Assembly (NCBI GenBank): GCA_902606105.1
Contig: CACLFK010000002.1
Location: forward strand, 1-64,000
Direction of reading: 5' to 3'
Length of the DNA stretch: 64,000 nucleotides
Origin: an uncultured Pelagibacteraceae bacterium
GTDB lineage: Bacteria > Pseudomonadota > Alphaproteobacteria > Pelagibacterales > Pelagibacteraceae
This document shows positions 1-8,630 of the stretch, one piece after another. The notes beneath the pieces were generated by a model. That model worked only from the letters and a program-made list of their open reading frames with translations, made no database searches and was not told the DNA's origin. Numbering within the stretch: position 1 is the stretch's first letter; each line of letters begins with the position of its first letter. Position numbers and translations under genes: made by a program.

Positions 1-148
1 TAAATACAAACGTCCATCTCCAAAACGCTAAAGAAATTGGAGGAACAAATTCAATACCTCCTCTAGCAACTATTAGATTAGAAGACATAAAAATTGGTTG
101 AATAAAAAGTAATGAAAAGGCTAAAAAATTTGTTTTTTGTTTATACAA
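1..148 (-). CDS. EamA/DMT-family drug/metabolite exporter, N-terminal fragment
   Basis: Only the first 49 codons are in the window; the gene runs off the left edge. The visible protein contains a hydrophobic first helix, then IFMSSNLIVARGG and PPISLAFWRW, the opening pattern of ten-helix EamA-domain exporters of the inner membrane. No substrate can be inferred. The start is uncertain: I use a TTG at 148, because the only ATG (at 88) would fall after most of the first helix. It lies 15 bases downstream of the 58-residue membrane protein and is probably the last gene of the TRAP transporter operon. Confidence 0.6.
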   Translation of the reverse strand, partial: MYKQKTNFLAFSLLFIQPIFMSSNLIVARGGIEFVPPISLAFWRWTFVF

Positions 149-163
149 TTTAATGCTTAAAAA

Positions 164-340
164 TTATTTCTTATCGAAAAAGGCTTCGTAGACCAACATG
201 AAAATTGCTATGGCCATCAAGATATAAACAGGGAGTATGTCAAAAAAACTGATCATTGGTGATCTTGTCAATGTAGTTGCGAGACCAATTAAAAATACTA
301 CCGCAAGCACTGTTCCCAGAAATGTTGTAAATTTAGTCAT
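164..340 (-). CDS. Small two-helix membrane protein (58 aa), unknown function
   Basis: This short frame begins at an ATG one base after the amidase stop codon and ends 15 bases before the EamA-like gene. The product has two hydrophobic segments, about residues 8-24 (TVLAVVFLIGLATTL) and 33-52 (FDILPVYILMAIAIFMLVYE), separated by a short polar turn, and ends in FFDKK. I recognise no family. The tight coupling to the amidase and TRAP genes suggests an accessory membrane subunit or a small protein of the same uptake operon, but the function is unknown. Confidence 0.6.
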   Translation of the reverse strand: MTKFTTFLGTVLAVVFLIGLATTLTRSPMISFFDILPVYILMAIAIFMLVYEAFFDKK

Positions 341-341
341 T

Positions 342-1670
342 TTATTTATTACATTCCTTTTCTACCCAATTAGCAATACCTAAAAATCTATGATCATCAA
401 ATCTTGCGCCTATTAACTGAACTCCTAAAGGTAGATTGCCCTCTCCTTGAAGGACGGGAAGAGAAATACATGGTGTTCCCAAATACGACCAGACTTTGTT
501 AAATTCAGCGGTTCCAGTACTTTTTAAACCTTTAGGAGCAACACCTGGACTTGATGGAGATAACACTCCATGATAATCCTCAAAAACTTCCTGATAAGAG
601 TCATAACTTCTTTTCATAAAATCAATTGCTTCAGCATATTCTTTTGCAGAATGTTTGTTACCTTTTACAATCGCATCTTGCATATATTTTGATAATTTTT
701 TCTTATACTTTTGATAATAAAGTGCAAAATTGTTTGCTAAATCTGTCTCATGAATTATCTGATGATACTTGTGAATATCTTTGAAGTAAGAAGGCGTATC
801 AAATACTTCAATATTATTTTTGAATGATTTTATAAAATATTCAAAAGCTTCTCTCGATCTTTTTTCAATTATTTTCCAGTGTTCAGTTTTATAAAAAATA
901 AATTTTGGTTCAAATAAAGGGCCTTTTTTTACTTCATCCAACATGTTTTCTGTTGAATAGTGTACTGTTGCGTTATCGTAGTTATCTTTCTTAATTAAAA
1001 CTTTCGCAAGAAGTGCTACATCCTCAACTGATCGTCCAAACACGCCTATATGATCTAATTTTTCAGATGTTTTAAGAACACCATTTCTAGAAATTAATCC
1101 ATAAGTTGGTTTGTATCCAACTACACCACAATATGAGGCTGGTCTAATAACAGATCCACCAGTTTGAGAACCTATAGATAATGGAGCCATAAAAGAAGCA
1201 ACTGAAGCTGCAGATCCGCTAGATGATCCTCCCGGTGTTCTTGTATGATCATGAGGATTTGTAGTCTTAGATGGCCCAAGATAAGCTAACTCTGATGTTG
1301 CTGTTTTGCCCATTACTATTGCGCCTGCTGAAAGTAATAGATCAATTATTTCAGCATTCTGTGAATAAGATTTTCCTTTTCTAATTACGGTCCCACACTC
1401 AGTCGGCATATCAAGAGTGCCTATAATATCTTTTACAGCTACTGGAATTCCATGAAGTGGTCCTGTTGGTTTTCCAGATCTTCTATATTCATCTGCTTCA
1501 GCAGCTTTTTCTAGTAAAAGTTTTTTATTAAGATGTACCCATGCCTTAACATCTTTTTCAAATTCATTTACTCTCTCTATATATATCTTACAAATTTCAA
1601 CTGATGTTAATTGAGAGTCTTTTATTTTCGAAACAAGTTCTTCAACTTTTAACGAAAGGATGTCTGTCAT
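342..1670 (-). CDS. Amidase, amidase-signature (AS) family
   Basis: A 442-residue hydrolase of the amidase-signature family, which cleaves carboxamides to the acid and ammonia or amine using a Ser-cis-Ser-Lys triad. The triad is visible: Lys80 in VAVKD, the serines of the glycine-rich GGSSSGSAA stretch (about 147-155), and the nucleophile Ser173 in GSQTGGSVIRP. There is no signal peptide, so it should be cytoplasmic. It starts 6 bases after dctM ends and is evidently cotranscribed with the TRAP transporter. That suggests it acts on an imported amide or N-acyl compound to release the acid or nitrogen. GatA is an alternative in this family, but the lack of gatB/gatC next to it and the divergent C-terminus argue against it. 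Confidence 0.85.
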   Translation of the reverse strand: MTDILSLKVEELVSKIKDSQLTSVEICKIYIERVNEFEKDVKAWVHLNKKLLLEKAAEADEYRRSGKPTGPLHGIPVAVKDIIGTLDMPTECGTVIRKGKSYSQNAEIIDLLLSAGAIVMGKTATSELAYLGPSKTTNPHDHTRTPGGSSSGSAASVASFMAPLSIGSQTGGSVIRPASYCGVVGYKPTYGLISRNGVLKTSEKLDHIGVFGRSVEDVALLAKVLIKKDNYDNATVHYSTENMLDEVKKGPLFEPKFIFYKTEHWKIIEKRSREAFEYFIKSFKNNIEVFDTPSYFKDIHKYHQIIHETDLANNFALYYQKYKKKLSKYMQDAIVKGNKHSAKEYAEAIDFMKRSYDSYQEVFEDYHGVLSPSSPGVAPKGLKSTGTAEFNKVWSYLGTPCISLPVLQGEGNLPLGVQLIGARFDDHRFLGIANWVEKECNK

Positions 1671-1676
1671 TTTATT

Positions 1677-3038
1677 TTATTGAGCAAATAAAGTTTCTGG
1701 TAACCACAAAGCTATTGCTGGAAACATGTACATTAAAAACATTGCAAAAATAACAATTCCCAAGAATGGCATTATTCCTCTAAATATTTGCATAAGTTCT
1801 ACATTTGTTTTTTGAACTCCCTTTAGGTAGTAGGCGGACATAGCCATGGGGGGAGTTAAAAAAGATGTCTGTAAATTTAAAGCTATTAACATTGCAAAGA
1901 AATAAGGATTAACCCCAAAAATTTCTAACAATGGTAAAAATATAGGAACAAAAATAATTAAAATTTCAGTCCATTCTAGTGGCCATCCTAAAAGAAAAAT
2001 AATTATTTGAGTAATTACTAAAAATTGCCATGTTGAGATATTTATAGATGTAAAAAAATGTTCAAAAACTTCATGACCACCTAAATAAGAAAAGACAGAT
2101 GAAAAGGTCCAAGAACCAATAAATAACCACATAATCATAGCAGTTGTTTTTGCAGTTAAGAATACAGACTCTTTAAAGTTTTGCCATTTAAGAGTTTTAT
2201 AAAACCAAGATAAAATCAGTGCACCAAAAGCTCCAGCAGCAGCAGCTTCGGCAGGTGTTGCAATTCCAGCTAAAATAGTTCCAAGCACTAACATAATTAA
2301 TCCAAATAACGGTACAAACGAAACTAAAACCTCTTTTAAAATTTGAGCTCTTGGAGGTATGTCCTCTGCTGGTGGTCTTGGAGCTATAGATGGGTTCAGC
2401 CAAGCTCTAAAAACTGCATATCCAATATATAAACTTGCCAATAATAATCCTGGGAAAATAGCAGCTGCAAAAAGTCTTAAAGGGGATAATTGTGCAATTA
2501 CTGAATAAACTATTAACATAATACTTGGAGGAATTAAAATTCCTAAACATCCTCCTGAACATATAATCCCTGATGCAAATTTTTTATCATATCCAGCTTT
2601 AACCATTGCGGGCCATGCTAGTAATCCCATTAATGTAACAACTGCACCTATAATCCCTGTGGCTGTTGAAAATAATGTACACGTAATTAATGCAGCGACT
2701 GCCATCGATGCAGGCAATCTGTGTGCAGCTAACCTAATTGCAAAAAATAGTTTTGCAACAATTCCAGCTCTTTCAACCAAGTATCCCATAAATAAAAATA
2801 GTGGAACAGCTGTAAGAACATTATTGTCCATAACTGTGTATGTATTTTTTACAAATAATGAAAATATCCTATTATCAAATAGATGTTCCATCATTGTCGG
2901 GTCATAATAAGCGTAATAACCAAAACCTATTCCCATTGCCATTAAGGTAAATGCAATTGGAAAACCTAAAAGTACTGCAAACAAAAATAATCCCATCATC
3001 ATGATAGCGACTTCAGGATTTGTTAGGCTAAATAGCAT
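1677..3038 (-). CDS. dctM: TRAP transporter large permease, DctM type
   Basis: A 453-residue, very hydrophobic protein with about twelve membrane segments. It forms the sodium-coupled translocation channel of a tripartite ATP-independent periplasmic transporter. Family features include the N-terminal LFAVLLGFPIAFTLM segment, the GILIPPSIMLIVY motif (about residue 170) and LTPPMAMSAYYLKG near the C-terminus. It overlaps the end of dctQ by 11 bases, so translation of the two membrane subunits is coupled. Length is normal for the family. It works with DctQ and the binding protein DctP encoded just upstream. Confidence 0.95.
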   Translation of the reverse strand: MLFSLTNPEVAIMMMGLFLFAVLLGFPIAFTLMAMGIGFGYYAYYDPTMMEHLFDNRIFSLFVKNTYTVMDNNVLTAVPLFLFMGYLVERAGIVAKLFFAIRLAAHRLPASMAVAALITCTLFSTATGIIGAVVTLMGLLAWPAMVKAGYDKKFASGIICSGGCLGILIPPSIMLIVYSVIAQLSPLRLFAAAIFPGLLLASLYIGYAVFRAWLNPSIAPRPPAEDIPPRAQILKEVLVSFVPLFGLIMLVLGTILAGIATPAEAAAAGAFGALILSWFYKTLKWQNFKESVFLTAKTTAMIMWLFIGSWTFSSVFSYLGGHEVFEHFFTSINISTWQFLVITQIIIFLLGWPLEWTEILIIFVPIFLPLLEIFGVNPYFFAMLIALNLQTSFLTPPMAMSAYYLKGVQKTNVELMQIFRGIMPFLGIVIFAMFLMYMFPAIALWLPETLFAQ

Positions 3039-3612
3039 TTTCTTTATTTTCCTCTTGAGATTTTCTCATTAAAATTTCTTCTGTTTCTTGAGCCACAACC
3101 ATTCTTGAAGGCCACTTACCTTCTTTAATACAAATCACTGATCTAAAGACTTCACTGATACCTTGAATAATTAACAAAATACCTGCGGCAGGTATCAATG
3201 ATTTAACCATATAAATTTGTATTTGTGCAGGACTGCTCCAGCTAGTTTCTTTAATTTTCCAAGCTAATGCGGCATACTCATATCCATAAAACGCCAAAGC
3301 TACGACTCCAGGAAAAAAGAAAACAAAGTATAATACAAAATCTATCCAAGCTTGTGTTCTTGGCTTAAATAATCTGTATATAACGTCACCTCTAACATGT
3401 GCTTCTGTTGCTAAACAATAAGCGCCCGACATCATAAGGATAGCACCATACATCTGCATACTAAAATCAAAATTCCATAACGTAGGTTTATTAAAAACAT
3501 AGGCCACTATGACCTCATATACTGTTCCACCCATTAAAATCACAATACACCAAGAGAAAGCTTTTCCCATTGAAGTACTCAGAGAATCTGCAAATTTAAT
3601 GAATGGTCTCAT
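3028..3612 (-). CDS. dctQ: TRAP transporter small permease, DctQ type
   Basis: A 194-residue membrane protein with four predicted helices (about residues 15-40, 50-68, 88-115, 135-160), the usual topology of the DctQ subunit, which pairs with DctM in the inner membrane. The segment ATEAHVRGDVIYRLF in the second half is typical: a conserved HVRGD in the loop after helix two. It begins 77 bases after dctP, downstream of a strong hairpin, and overlaps dctM by 11 bases. It is longer than many DctQ proteins because of a charged C-terminal tail rich in Glu and Lys. Confidence 0.92.
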   Translation of the reverse strand: MRPFIKFADSLSTSMGKAFSWCIVILMGGTVYEVIVAYVFNKPTLWNFDFSMQMYGAILMMSGAYCLATEAHVRGDVIYRLFKPRTQAWIDFVLYFVFFFPGVVALAFYGYEYAALAWKIKETSWSSPAQIQIYMVKSLIPAAGILLIIQGISEVFRSVICIKEGKWPSRMVVAQETEEILMRKSQEENKENAI

Positions 3613-3638
3613 TGTGAATAGATATATTAAATTAAACT

Positions 3639-3671
3639 AAAAAAAAAGGGGGTTTTAAACCCCCTTTTTTT
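3639..3671 (-). terminator. Intrinsic terminator or attenuator between dctP and dctQ
   Basis: A perfect stem made of a run of A plus GGGGG (3639-3652) and CCCCC plus T7 (3660-3671), with a 7-base loop TTTTAAA. On the minus-strand transcript this gives a G/C stem followed by a U run, a classical intrinsic terminator. It lies inside the operon, after the gene for the binding protein and before the permease genes. The likely effect is partial termination, so that dctP mRNA exceeds dctQM mRNA. Confidence 0.8.
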
Positions 3672-3689
3672 AAATTTTTTAAAAGCTAA

Positions 3690-4850
3690 TTATATTTTAA
3701 CTTTTGCAATTGGACCAAACTCATTTTCATAAGCTAATTTGTAGTTCGGTTGATTCATCAACAGATACTTCATAGTTTTCTTAGCGTATGCTTTTTGAGA
3801 GTCGATTACTTTCTTAAAGAAAGCATCTTTAGCAGAGAACTCTCCAACGATTTTATCCCAACCTTTTAACTGTTCTGCTAGGATAGCATCAGATGTTTGA
3901 TAAACATTAACCTTATGCTCATTCATCAATTTACCTAAGTCGTTAGAATATCTAACTAGGGCTTTGAAGTAGTTATCTGAGTTTGCAGCGTAAGCAGCAT
4001 TCTTCAATATAGCTTGATGAGCTGGTGAAAGGCTTTTCAGTCTCTTAGTGTTTATAGGCATTTCAAACATCTCCTGAGATTGGTGAAAGCTTCCTAAGTG
4101 ATAGTGTTTAGAGACATCTTGCATTCCAAACTGCGAGTCTGATGTAGGGTTGTTAAACTCTGCAGCATCAATCAAACCAGTTTTCATAGCCGGTTGAATC
4201 TCACCACCTGGTAATTGTCTTACGACCATTCCCATAGCTGTTAAAACGTTAGTTGCAAGACCAACTGTTCTATACTTCATACCTTTAACATCAGATACTT
4301 TTGTTACGTTCTTTTTGAACCAACCAAAAGGTTGTGCTGGCATAGGCATAGCAAAGAAACCAGTGTAATTATATCCAACACTAGCGACTGCTTCTTCATA
4401 TAATGCTCTTCCTCCACCATACTCCATCCATCCCATTACTTCTTGAGATGATAGTCCGTATGAAGGTCCAGTACCAAAAAGTGAAGCTGCTGGATTTTTA
4501 CCATACCAATATGCTGTCACCCAGTGACCCATATCAATAATTCCATCACTCACAGCGGCACCAATTTCTGAAGTTTTTACGATTGAACCAACTGGCTGAA
4601 GATCAATTTTAAGTGTTCCACCAGACATTGCATCAACCATTTTACAATAGTCTCCTGCCATTTCAAAAAAGATGTTCGCGCCTGAAGGCCAAGCTGCTTG
4701 CATTTTTAATGTAGTGTGTCCTCCAGCAGTCGCAATATTAGGCATTGCTACAGCTGTTGCTGCTGCTGCACCTGTTGCTGCTGCTACTTTGAAGAACTTA
4801 CGTCTTGAAGGCGTCTTTGCACCTTTCAATGATTTTTTATTTTTAATCAT
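3690..4850 (-). CDS. dctP: TRAP transporter periplasmic binding protein, 2-oxo/2-hydroxy acid (TakP-like)
   Basis: A 386-residue periplasmic solute-binding protein. The N-terminus has a twin-arginine motif SRRKFFK (Arg16-Arg17), an alanine-rich hydrophobic stretch and a probable cleavage near ATAGG, so export is by Tat or Sec. The mature part carries MSGGTLKIDLQPVGSI, GWFKKNV, KGMKYRTVGLA, LPGGEIQPAMKTGLIDAAEF and a C-terminal arrangement that recall the TakP and lactate-binding branch of DctP proteins. Those bind monocarboxylic 2-oxo or 2-hydroxy acids, often with a cation. The hydroxyacid enzymes upstream support such a substrate, but the exact ligand is inferred. A strong Shine-Dalgarno GAGGAGAG (4857-4864) precedes the ATG. 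Confidence 0.9.
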   Translation of the reverse strand: MIKNKKSLKGAKTPSRRKFFKVAAATGAAAATAVAMPNIATAGGHTTLKMQAAWPSGANIFFEMAGDYCKMVDAMSGGTLKIDLQPVGSIVKTSEIGAAVSDGIIDMGHWVTAYWYGKNPAASLFGTGPSYGLSSQEVMGWMEYGGGRALYEEAVASVGYNYTGFFAMPMPAQPFGWFKKNVTKVSDVKGMKYRTVGLATNVLTAMGMVVRQLPGGEIQPAMKTGLIDAAEFNNPTSDSQFGMQDVSKHYHLGSFHQSQEMFEMPINTKRLKSLSPAHQAILKNAAYAANSDNYFKALVRYSNDLGKLMNEHKVNVYQTSDAILAEQLKGWDKIVGEFSAKDAFFKKVIDSQKAYAKKTMKYLLMNQPNYKLAYENEFGPIAKVKI

Positions 4851-4983
4851 TTTGTTCTCTCCTCTTGTTAATTAACGAACGTAATAAAACATAGAAATAG
4901 TATAGAGTCTTTCTAAAAACGTGCGCGGATTGACACTTAATAAGAAATATACAATCTAGAGTAGAATTATTTGTTTATTTAGA
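4851..4983 (-). promoter_or_regulatory. Upstream region of the dctP operon
   Basis: This 133-base gap separates the hydroxyacid dehydrogenase stop from dctP. It contains a strong ribosome binding site at 4857-4864, a possible -10 element TATACT (4899-4904, minus strand) and an isolated GC-rich patch GTGCGCGGATTGACAC (4921-4936). That patch stands out in the AT-rich spacer and could be an operator. I see no good -35 element and no clear palindrome, so the promoter assignment is tentative. Confidence 0.35.
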
Positions 4984-5937
4984 TTAATTAACTTTGTTCT
5001 TACAGCTTCCTGTTTTAAAGAATTCATCAATATTATTTATCGCTAAATTAGCCATTGCTGTTCTAGTTTCTTTAGTAGCGCTTCCTAAATGAGGTAGTAT
5101 GAATGCACTTTTATGTTTAGAATAACCTTTATTTAAGTTTGGCTCATTTTTATAAACATCTAATCCAACTGCATAAACTTTTCTTCTATCAAGTGCATCT
5201 ATCATTGCCTCATCTTCTATTATATCTCCTCTTGCAACGTTTGTAACAATTGCTCCTTTAGGTAAATATTCGATTGTATCTTTATTAATCATATTAATTG
5301 TTTCCTTTGATGCTGGACAACAAACTGACAATACATCTGATACTGAAAGTAAGTCTTTTAAATTATCATGGTATGTTGCACCTTTTTCTTTATCTTCACT
5401 CAACTTAGATCTGTTATGGTAATGAATGATCATTCCCAAAGATTTAGCAACTTTTGCAATTTTTTGACCTATTCTTCCCATTCCTAAGATGCCTAGTCGC
5501 GTTCCTGTTAACTGTTTTCCTATCAAAAGATCTGCTGACCATACCCAACCGCCCTCTTTAGCTCTTTCAATTCCCTCGGAAGCCCTTCTGCATGCACCCA
5601 ATATTAGCAGTACACCAATCTCTGCTGTAGCATCTGTTAATACATCGGGTGTGTTTGTTACTGCGATACCCTTATTTTTTGCAGCTTCTAAATCAATGTT
5701 TCCAAACCCTACAGCAAAATTAGAAATAATTTTTATCGAGTCTGGTAGTTGATTAATTGTTTCAGCATCCAACTTATCGGTTAAGGCTGATAATATTCCA
5801 TCATGCCCATCACTTAACTCGATTAATTTTTTTTGAGAATAAAGCTCATCGTTAAAATTTAAATTTGCTTCAAATAATTCTTTTGCATTATCTTCACAAG
5901 ATCTAAGTAATCTTCTGGTGATCAGAATTTTTTTCAT
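4984..5937 (-). CDS. D-isomer 2-hydroxyacid dehydrogenase (glyoxylate/hydroxypyruvate reductase type)
   Basis: A 317-residue NAD(P)-dependent oxidoreductase that interconverts 2-oxo acids and D-2-hydroxy acids. The dinucleotide-binding motif GMGRIGQ is at 152-158, and the family triad is present as Arg236 (NVARGD), Glu265 (NEP) and His283 (LPHLGSATKE). HNRS at 174-177, after the second strand of the Rossmann fold, suggests NADPH preference as in GhrA/GhrB-type reductases. Candidates are glyoxylate, hydroxypyruvate or a longer 2-oxo acid. It follows the FAD D-lactate-type dehydrogenase by 8 bases and is in the same minus-strand operon. Confidence 0.88.
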   Translation of the reverse strand: MKKILITRRLLRSCEDNAKELFEANLNFNDELYSQKKLIELSDGHDGILSALTDKLDAETINQLPDSIKIISNFAVGFGNIDLEAAKNKGIAVTNTPDVLTDATAEIGVLLILGACRRASEGIERAKEGGWVWSADLLIGKQLTGTRLGILGMGRIGQKIAKVAKSLGMIIHYHNRSKLSEDKEKGATYHDNLKDLLSVSDVLSVCCPASKETINMINKDTIEYLPKGAIVTNVARGDIIEDEAMIDALDRRKVYAVGLDVYKNEPNLNKGYSKHKSAFILPHLGSATKETRTAMANLAINNIDEFFKTGSCKNKVN

Positions 5938-5945
5938 ATTAAAGA

Positions 5946-7319
5946 TTAGTTTAAATCAAAAATTTTTCCAGGATTCATTATATTATTTGGATCCAATGTT
6001 CTTTTAATTGATTTCATCACTGGAATACTGTCGGGATGCTGCTCAAGCAAATACTCTTTTTTATGGAGACCTACTCCATGTTCGCCTGTAATAGTTCCCT
6101 CAAGCTCTAGGGCTTTTCTAATTAATGTACCATTAAAAGCTCTAAGTTTTTTATAAATATCTTTTTGTTCAGGGTCATATGGCAAAACTACATGAAAATT
6201 ACCGTCCCCCATATGTCCTACCATTGGTGCTCTAACTCCAAATTTTTTTGCTTGTTCTTCTGCAAATTTTACACATTCTGTAATTTTTGAGATTGGAACA
6301 CATACGTCTGTTGAGTAAACTCTTCCGTTATTATTTAAAGCTTTAACAGAATAGTACACATCCCATCTTGCTTGCCAAAGTTTATTTCTATCTTCTAGAT
6401 CTTTTGCCCATTTAAATGAACTACCTTTATTATCTTTTGATAATTCTTCTACAATTTTAATATTTTCATGATTTGAAGACTCTGATCCGTGAAATTCAAA
6501 AAATAACGTTGGAACCGCTTCAATATCCTTTAATTTTGAATAATTAATACTAATCCCCATCTGATCTGCGTTTAACATCTCAATTCTTGCAATTGGAACA
6601 CCATATTGAATAACCTGTTGAGCCGTCATTACTGCGTCCTCTAAAGAAGGGAAATGACAAACCGCACTCATAATACTTTCTGGTATGGGAGATAATCTTA
6701 AATGAACTTCAGTAATAATACCCAGAGTTCCTTCTGATCCAACAAATAGATTAGTTAAATTATAACCTGCTGAAGTCTTTTTAGTTCTACCACCTGTATT
6801 AATTATATCACCATTTGGTAAAACTACTGTCAGACCTGAAATAACTGTCTTCATAGTTCCATATTTTACAGCCATCGTTCCTGATGCTGAAGTTGAGGCC
6901 ATGCCACCTAAAGCTGCGTTTGCTCCAGGATCAATTGGGAAAAAAATTCCGTCCTCTCTTAGATACTCATTAAGTTGTTCTTTTGTAACACAGGCCTGAA
7001 CTCTACAATCAAAATCTTCAGCGTTTACGCTTAAAATTTTATTCATCTTTTCCAAGCTGATGGTTATACCTTTTTCATTTCCTACAACATTACCTTCTAA
7101 AGATGTGCCTGTACCAAATGGAATTACTGGAATTTTATTTTCATTACATAATTTTAATATTTTTGAGACCTCTTCATTACTTTCTGGAAAGACTACTGCT
7201 TTTGACAAAATCGGATCATAGGTGTCTTCTCCCCTAGCATAATTTCCTCTGGTAGACTCTGATGTAGAGTATCTACTATTTAAAAGATTTTTTAATTCTA
7301 TCTCAACTTGTTCATTCAT
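5946..7319 (-). CDS. FAD-linked D-2-hydroxyacid dehydrogenase (D-lactate dehydrogenase / GlcD-like)
   Basis: A 457-residue flavoprotein of the FAD_binding_4 / FAD-oxidase C family. The N-terminal half has the FAD loop PFGTGTSLEGNVVG (about 67-80), then GGMASTSASGTMAVKYGT and GSEGTLGIITEV. The C-terminal half has GHMGDGNFHVVL and GTITGEHGVGLHK, the metal and substrate loops of the D-lactate dehydrogenase (LDHD, Dld2) branch. It should oxidise D-lactate or a related D-2-hydroxy acid and pass electrons to a quinone or cytochrome. No glcE or glcF is adjacent, which favours single-subunit D-lactate dehydrogenase over glycolate oxidase. Confidence 0.85.
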   Translation of the reverse strand: MNEQVEIELKNLLNSRYSTSESTRGNYARGEDTYDPILSKAVVFPESNEEVSKILKLCNENKIPVIPFGTGTSLEGNVVGNEKGITISLEKMNKILSVNAEDFDCRVQACVTKEQLNEYLREDGIFFPIDPGANAALGGMASTSASGTMAVKYGTMKTVISGLTVVLPNGDIINTGGRTKKTSAGYNLTNLFVGSEGTLGIITEVHLRLSPIPESIMSAVCHFPSLEDAVMTAQQVIQYGVPIARIEMLNADQMGISINYSKLKDIEAVPTLFFEFHGSESSNHENIKIVEELSKDNKGSSFKWAKDLEDRNKLWQARWDVYYSVKALNNNGRVYSTDVCVPISKITECVKFAEEQAKKFGVRAPMVGHMGDGNFHVVLPYDPEQKDIYKKLRAFNGTLIRKALELEGTITGEHGVGLHKKEYLLEQHPDSIPVMKSIKRTLDPNNIMNPGKIFDLN

Positions 7320-7358
7320 AAATTTGAATATTAGTAAAAAAAGTTTAAAAAATACAGC

Positions 7359-8525
7359 TTATTTAGAAAGCATCTTTCCTATATTTTCCAAAGCCTGCAG
7401 TATATTATCTCTAGATGCAGCAAAACTAAATCTTACATAATCTTGGCAAGTTTTACCAAATGCTGTTCCTGGAACAATAGCAACTCCAGCCTCATGCATA
7501 GCCTTTTTACAAAATTCAGAACCATTCATGCCAGTACCTATTACTTTTGGGAAAGCATAAAAAGCACCACCTGGTAAACTACATTCAATTCCAGGCAAAT
7601 CATTTAATCCTTTATGGATTAAATTCCTTCTCAATGTAAATTTATCTAGCATGTCATTGATTGAATCATCTGGACCATCTAAAGCTGCTATACCTGCAAA
7701 TTGCGCAGCTGCATTTACACAAGATACACTATTTATTAATAATTTATTTACATGTGGAATCATTTCTTCAGGCCAATAGCTCCATCCTAGTCTCCAACCA
7801 GTCATTGAGTAAGCTTTGCTCCATCCTTCTAAAACTATTAACCTATCTTTTAATGCTTCATAATGAAAAAACGATGGCATTTCTTTATAGTCAAAAATTT
7901 GTCTACTATAAATTTCATCACTTAAAATAGTAACGTGTGGATGTTTTTCTAATTCTTTTGCAAAATAATCTATTACGGGTTTTTCAACAAAACTACCTGT
8001 TGGATTATTTGGATTAATTAAAATTAACAATCTAGTTTTATCAGTAATTAGAGATAATATTTTATCTGGATCAAATTTAAGATCTTTATCTTCAGTAAGA
8101 TCATATGGTACAGGTGTCGAACCGGTATAATTTATCATTGATTCATAAATCGGAAATGCTGGCGTAGGATGAATTATTTCTGCTCCTGGTTCACCAAAAC
8201 ATTGGATGGCGTAACTCATCGTAGGTTTTCCACCAGGCATAATTAAAATTCTTTCAGCATCAACATTGGCGTTATATTGTTTTTTAATCCACCTTGTAAC
8301 AGCTTCTCTACATTCTGGAATTCCGTTCGACATTACATATCCATGGTGTCCATCGTCTAAAGCTTTCTTTGCAGCTTCGACTACATGCTTAGGTGTTTTA
8401 AAATCTGGCTGACCTAATCCTAGATGGATCATTGGATGGCCTTTCGCTTCTAATGCTTTAGCTTCTGCTAAGACACTAAAAGCTGATTCAGTTCCTAAAT
8501 TATCTAAGTTTTTTGCAAGTTTCAT
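7359..8525 (-). CDS. Class I/II pyridoxal-phosphate aminotransferase
   Basis: A 388-residue PLP enzyme of aspartate-aminotransferase fold type I. Recognisable elements are GLGQPDFKTP near residue 36, NPNNPTG (171-177), the cofactor aspartate in LSDEIYS (about 203), the Schiff-base Lys237 in WSKAYSMTGWRLGW, and a C-terminal RFSFA holding the carboxylate-binding arginine. Specificity cannot be read from sequence. Its position in a hydroxyacid/oxoacid operon suggests it aminates, or forms, the 2-oxo acid made by the neighbouring dehydrogenases. It is probably the first gene of a three-gene unit, with 105 bases upstream. Confidence 0.85.
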   Translation of the reverse strand: MKLAKNLDNLGTESAFSVLAEAKALEAKGHPMIHLGLGQPDFKTPKHVVEAAKKALDDGHHGYVMSNGIPECREAVTRWIKKQYNANVDAERILIMPGGKPTMSYAIQCFGEPGAEIIHPTPAFPIYESMINYTGSTPVPYDLTEDKDLKFDPDKILSLITDKTRLLILINPNNPTGSFVEKPVIDYFAKELEKHPHVTILSDEIYSRQIFDYKEMPSFFHYEALKDRLIVLEGWSKAYSMTGWRLGWSYWPEEMIPHVNKLLINSVSCVNAAAQFAGIAALDGPDDSINDMLDKFTLRRNLIHKGLNDLPGIECSLPGGAFYAFPKVIGTGMNGSEFCKKAMHEAGVAIVPGTAFGKTCQDYVRFSFAASRDNILQALENIGKMLSK

Positions 8526-8585
8526 TTTTTTAAAAATGAAAACCTAGACGAAAAGTAGTCTAATGTCTATTCATGTTTTTTAAAT

Positions 8586-8600
8586 AACCTATTTTAGGTT
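8586..8600 (-). terminator. Short AT-rich hairpin downstream of the first lldD-like gene
   Basis: AACCTA (8586-8591) and TAGGTT (8595-8600) form a 6-bp stem with a 3-base loop in the gap between the lldD-like gene and the aminotransferase. On the minus strand it is followed by only a short ATTT run, so it would be a weak terminator. It might separate the lldD pair from the aminotransferase operon. Confidence 0.3.
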
Positions 8601-8630
8601 TTTGCAATAATCCTGACAATTACTTATTGA

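Noticed and set aside
342..1670. Amidase gene as GatA of the Glu-tRNA(Gln) amidotransferase
   Set aside because: No gatB or gatC nearby, and it is embedded in a TRAP transporter operon.
2659..2907. An 82-codon plus-strand open frame inside dctM
   Set aside because: Antisense to conserved transmembrane coding sequence; the frame follows from the codon bias of the real gene.
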